A DNA stretch of 7,735 nucleotides, taken from positions 1 through 7,735 of the forward strand of contig JBGTDM010000389.1 in assembly GCA_041748315.1 (NCBI GenBank). Direction: 5' to 3'. Positions 5,491 to 7,735 of the stretch are shown here, piece after piece (within the stretch, counting starts at the first letter, position 1; each line of letters opens with the position of its first letter). Origin of the DNA: CALMEE01 sp041748315 (GTDB taxonomy: Bacteria; Planctomycetota; Planctomycetia; Pirellulales; Pirellulaceae). The position numbers and the translations under genes were made by a program. The notes under the pieces are model-generated. The model was not told where the DNA came from. It worked only from the letters and a program-made list of their open reading frames with translations, and did not search any database.

Positions 5491-7476
5491 TCATGCTGAT
5501 TTCGCAAATAGATTGTTGAATTCCGGTACATCGCGTGAGGCAAATTCCGGCGTGCTGTCACCGACGATGCGACCCGCATCCATAACGATCACTCGATCAG
5601 CAAGCGCTAATGAACTTATCCGGTGAGTGATCAGGATGGTCGTGCGATTTTTTAGATAGTCTCTTAGGGCCAGGTGAATTAATTGTTCTGTTTGGCCGTC
5701 CATCTGACTGGTGGCTTCATCCAAAATCAAGATTCTCGGATTTGCGACGATCGCCCGCGCTAAAGCAACTCGCTGGCGTTGCCCAGCTGATAACAGCGTG
5801 CCGCGATCACCTATTTCAGAATCCAGCCCTTTTTCCAAGTCTCCTAGAAACCGATCGATCCCGGCCAATTGGATGGCTTCTGAGATTTCCGTTTGGGTGG
5901 CGTTCAGGTTGCCATATCGAATATTTTCCAGAACTGAGCCACAAAACAGCGATGTGTCCTGCGTGACCCATGCCATCTGCTGCCGCAATTTTTTGGGGTG
6001 GATATCCCGGACGTCGACACCGTCAATCGTCAGTTTTCCTCTTCCCAGGTCATAGAATCTGGCGATCAAGTTGGCCACGGTCGATTTGCCACTTCCATTG
6101 CCGCCGACGATCGCAAGGGTCTGCCCGAAAGGTATTTTGAGGTTCAAGTTCTTGATCACAGGTTGCTTCGGCAGATATCCGAACCAGGCACCGGCGAACT
6201 CAATGCTCTGGGAATGCGCCTTCATCCTTACCCTGTTTTTTGACACCGTGACCAACGGTTCGGTGTCAAATGTGCGAAACAGGTTTTCACAAGCGGTTCC
6301 AGCCCGGACCACCACATTGACGATCTCGGTCAACTTGCGCGCCGGATCGCTGGCACCTGCCAGCATGGCATAAAAGAGCATCAGCATTCCAGAATCCATT
6401 TTTGTGCGCAAAATTCGCACGCCGAATAAATGCGTTTCGCCGCTTAAAACCAAGTAGGCTCCGGCCAACATTGCCAAGGAGATCGAAGCAATTCCCAGAA
6501 CCTCGGTGAGCGGACGGATCAACGAGTCGTAGAATGACATTCGCATCACCATCCGGTAGAGCGTCTTCGAGTTTTGCTTAAACCGCCATCGCTCAGTTCG
6601 CTCACGGTTAAAAATCCTAACGGTCTTAATACCGCTGAATGATTCGATCAACGATTGAAACACAGCCGACATACCACCAATTTCAAGTTGGGTTGCCCGC
6701 TTCATTTTCCTGGCCAGGAAGTGAATAATCAGACCTCCCAAGGGGACCAAAATTAGCGAGATAATCAACAATGGCAGTGAGATGATTGCCGCGACCGTCA
6801 AGCAGGCGATCATCTTTAACGGCTCTCGCACAGCCTTGCCATAGAAGACGGATATTCCGCCGCTAATCATCAACATATTGTGTGACAGATGAGTCATCAA
6901 ACGGGATGTTCCGGTTCGATCGACACGCAATTGATCGATCTCCAGCGCCTTCCGAAAATAGATACGACGCATGTCGTAAATCGTTCCATTGGCGATTCGT
7001 GCTACTAACACCGAACTGACAACCAGAAAGACACCTTTGAGTGTTGTTGCAAACAGCAACCAGCCAATCACAATCAACAATGTGGAGAATGGATCGCCCG
7101 GTGCATATCGGGCGACGGTTGGACGGATCCGGTTAAGCCATTCCAGTTGCTGAACCTCGTATTGAATTTGAGTTTGTTTGACAAGAATCGTCGATGAGAT
7201 CGATCGATGTTGATCTGCGGAGGCATTTACCAATTCGGTTTCAAGTGACGCGATCTCTTGATGGATTTTCTCGAGCTCGTTTCTCCTCTGCTCGATTTTT
7301 TCATCGATCAGATCGATCATCGTCCCCTGTTTTTTGAACACGATTTCGACAAACGGATAGACCGTGGTAATGCTTGCACTCCACAGCAATGCAATCGCCA
7401 GCGAACACAGGATTGCACCGATGATGCTCCATTTGTACCGCAGGGAGAGCCAAACTGCTCTGAGAAAAAATTTCAT
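5491..7476 (-). CDS. ABC exporter half-transporter (fused permease and ATPase, MsbA-like)
   Basis: 661-residue half-transporter, expected to work as a homodimer in the inner membrane and export or flip a lipid, glycolipid, peptide or drug by ATP hydrolysis. Hydrophobic segments lie near 17-42, 131-157, 221-254, 324-346 and 361-375. The ATPase domain starts near 424: Walker A GGNGSGKST (458-466), Q-loop Gln506 in WVTQD, signature LSAGQ (562-566, an accepted variant of LSGGQ), Walker B ILILDE with Asp586/Glu587, D-loop SQMD, H-loop His618. All catalytic elements are intact. Between membrane segments 1 and 2 is an unusually long extracytoplasmic stretch (about 45-130) rich in charged heptads, probably coiled coil. 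The start is the ATG at 7476; the frame extends upstream to a TTG at 7548, but this adds residues before the expected N-terminus. No Shine-Dalgarno is visible. The downstream glycosyltransferase on the same strand suggests envelope glycolipid or polysaccharide export. Confidence 0.93.
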   Translation of the reverse strand: MKFFLRAVWLSLRYKWSIIGAILCSLAIALLWSASITTVYPFVEIVFKKQGTMIDLIDEKIEQRRNELEKIHQEIASLETELVNASADQHRSISSTILVKQTQIQYEVQQLEWLNRIRPTVARYAPGDPFSTLLIVIGWLLFATTLKGVFLVVSSVLVARIANGTIYDMRRIYFRKALEIDQLRVDRTGTSRLMTHLSHNMLMISGGISVFYGKAVREPLKMIACLTVAAIISLPLLIISLILVPLGGLIIHFLARKMKRATQLEIGGMSAVFQSLIESFSGIKTVRIFNRERTERWRFKQNSKTLYRMVMRMSFYDSLIRPLTEVLGIASISLAMLAGAYLVLSGETHLFGVRILRTKMDSGMLMLFYAMLAGASDPARKLTEIVNVVVRAGTACENLFRTFDTEPLVTVSKNRVRMKAHSQSIEFAGAWFGYLPKQPVIKNLNLKIPFGQTLAIVGGNGSGKSTVANLIARFYDLGRGKLTIDGVDVRDIHPKKLRQQMAWVTQDTSLFCGSVLENIRYGNLNATQTEISEAIQLAGIDRFLGDLEKGLDSEIGDRGTLLSAGQRQRVALARAIVANPRILILDEATSQMDGQTEQLIHLALRDYLKNRTTILITHRISSLALADRVIVMDAGRIVGDSTPEFASRDVPEFNNLFAKSA

Positions 7477-7535
7477 GAGCGAAATTGTGCCTAAAACGTT
7501 GCCACAACGAATGAGAGATAAAGTCAATGTTCGAG

Positions 7536-7564
7536 ATATTGATAACAATCCGCGTCGACGTCAA
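7536..7564 (-). promoter_or_regulatory. Candidate sigma-70-type promoter for the ABC-glycosyltransferase pair
   Basis: On the - strand TTGACG (complement of 7559-7564) is a 5/6 match to the -35 box. Seventeen bp later comes CAATAT (complement of 7536-7541), only a 3/6 match to the -10 box. The spacing and location, giving a leader of about 50 nt before the ATG at 7476, are right, but the -10 is weak. Confidence 0.3.
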
Positions 7565-7603
7565 CTTCGCTTTTTCTTCAATTCGTAAAGAGATCAAATC
7601 CTT

Positions 7604-7735
7604 CGCCGCAAGCGGTGAAAATCCCAGCGGACGCTAGCACATATAAGGCGGCACCGTTGGCTTTACCTAGCGCTCAATCCTATAGCGCAAGTCATGTACG
7701 TCAGCCTTTCCAGGCTGACTCAATCCTCAGCGCGG
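7604..7735. repeat. Hairpin-rich non-coding block with a direct repeat, cut by the right edge
   Basis: No credible gene is visible here. Palindromes occur in close succession: CCGC-AA-GCGG (7606-7615), AGCG-GA-CGCT (7626-7635, centre exactly 20 bp from the first), CGCTAG (7632-7637) complementary to CTAGCG (7667-7672), GCGCT (7670-7674) with AGCGC (7684-7688), and the strong hairpin at 7700-7719. CTCAATCCT occurs at 7673-7681 and again at 7719-7727, 46 bp apart, each followed within 2 bp by AGCGC. This looks like the start of a repeat array or a dispersed repeat element, or a structured RNA. The sequence ends before it can be resolved. Confidence 0.5.
7700..7719. repeat. Perfect 8-bp hairpin GTCAGCCT-TTCC-AGGCTGAC
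   Basis: Eight uninterrupted pairs with a 4-nt loop make this the most stable inverted repeat in the window. No T run follows on either strand, which argues against an intrinsic terminator and for a REP-like dispersed element or a structural RNA hairpin. It sits between the two copies of CTCAATCCT. Confidence 0.6.

Noticed and set aside
5711..6055. 114-codon + strand frame and overlapping smaller ones (5742-5966, 5998-6243, 6071-6373)
   Set aside because: Antisense shadows of the conserved ATPase domain of the ABC exporter.
7301..7597. 98-codon - strand frame and a 74-codon + strand frame (7364-7588) around the ABC gene start
   Set aside because: Both overlap the exporter's N-terminus in another frame and extend into the promoter region; no domain recognised.

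Overview
The window reads as a bacterial chromosome segment of roughly 50 % GC, most likely from a planctomycete (Pirellulaceae-like). That assignment is an inference. It rests on the lipoprotein with a DUF1570-like HExxH domain, the weak or absent Shine-Dalgarno sequences at several starts, and the loosely packed genes mixed with glycosyltransferases and an ABC exporter. No rRNA or marker gene is present to confirm it.

Layout from left to right. (1) The 3' part of a cstA-type carbon starvation/pyruvate-peptide transporter gene runs on the + strand (1-1779) and is cut by the window's left edge. A 20-codon ORF overlaps its stop codon behind a strong Shine-Dalgarno. (2) A 129-bp convergent gap (1780-1908) holds small inverted repeats but no clear intrinsic terminator. 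(3) A lipoprotein with a gluzincin-type zinc metallopeptidase signature lies on the - strand (1909-2742). (4) A 194-bp divergent spacer (2743-2936) carries an operator-like inverted repeat and a leader hairpin. (5) A GT-B, family-4-like glycosyltransferase lies on the + strand (2937-4145). (6) A second family-4-like glycosyltransferase lies on the - strand (4124-5386) and overlaps the first tail to tail by 22 bp. (7) An MsbA-like ABC exporter half-transporter lies on the - strand (5491-7476), upstream of the second glycosyltransferase and probably co-transcribed with it. (8) The last 259 bp (7477-7735) are non-coding: a candidate promoter for the ABC gene, then a block dense in small hairpins with a direct repeat that runs off the right edge.

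The two glycosyltransferases and the exporter plausibly form a small cell-envelope glycoconjugate module: sugars are added to a lipid or polysaccharide on the cytoplasmic side, and the ABC protein flips or exports the product. The substrate cannot be read from sequence. CstA and the lipoprotein look like unrelated neighbours. No complete stretch longer than 300 bases lacks a gene. I see no mobile element, CRISPR array, tRNA or rRNA. Nothing here is clearly a new system. The best leads are the coupled 20-codon ORF after cstA, the coiled-coil insertion in the exporter's first extracytoplasmic loop, and the hairpin/repeat block at the right end.
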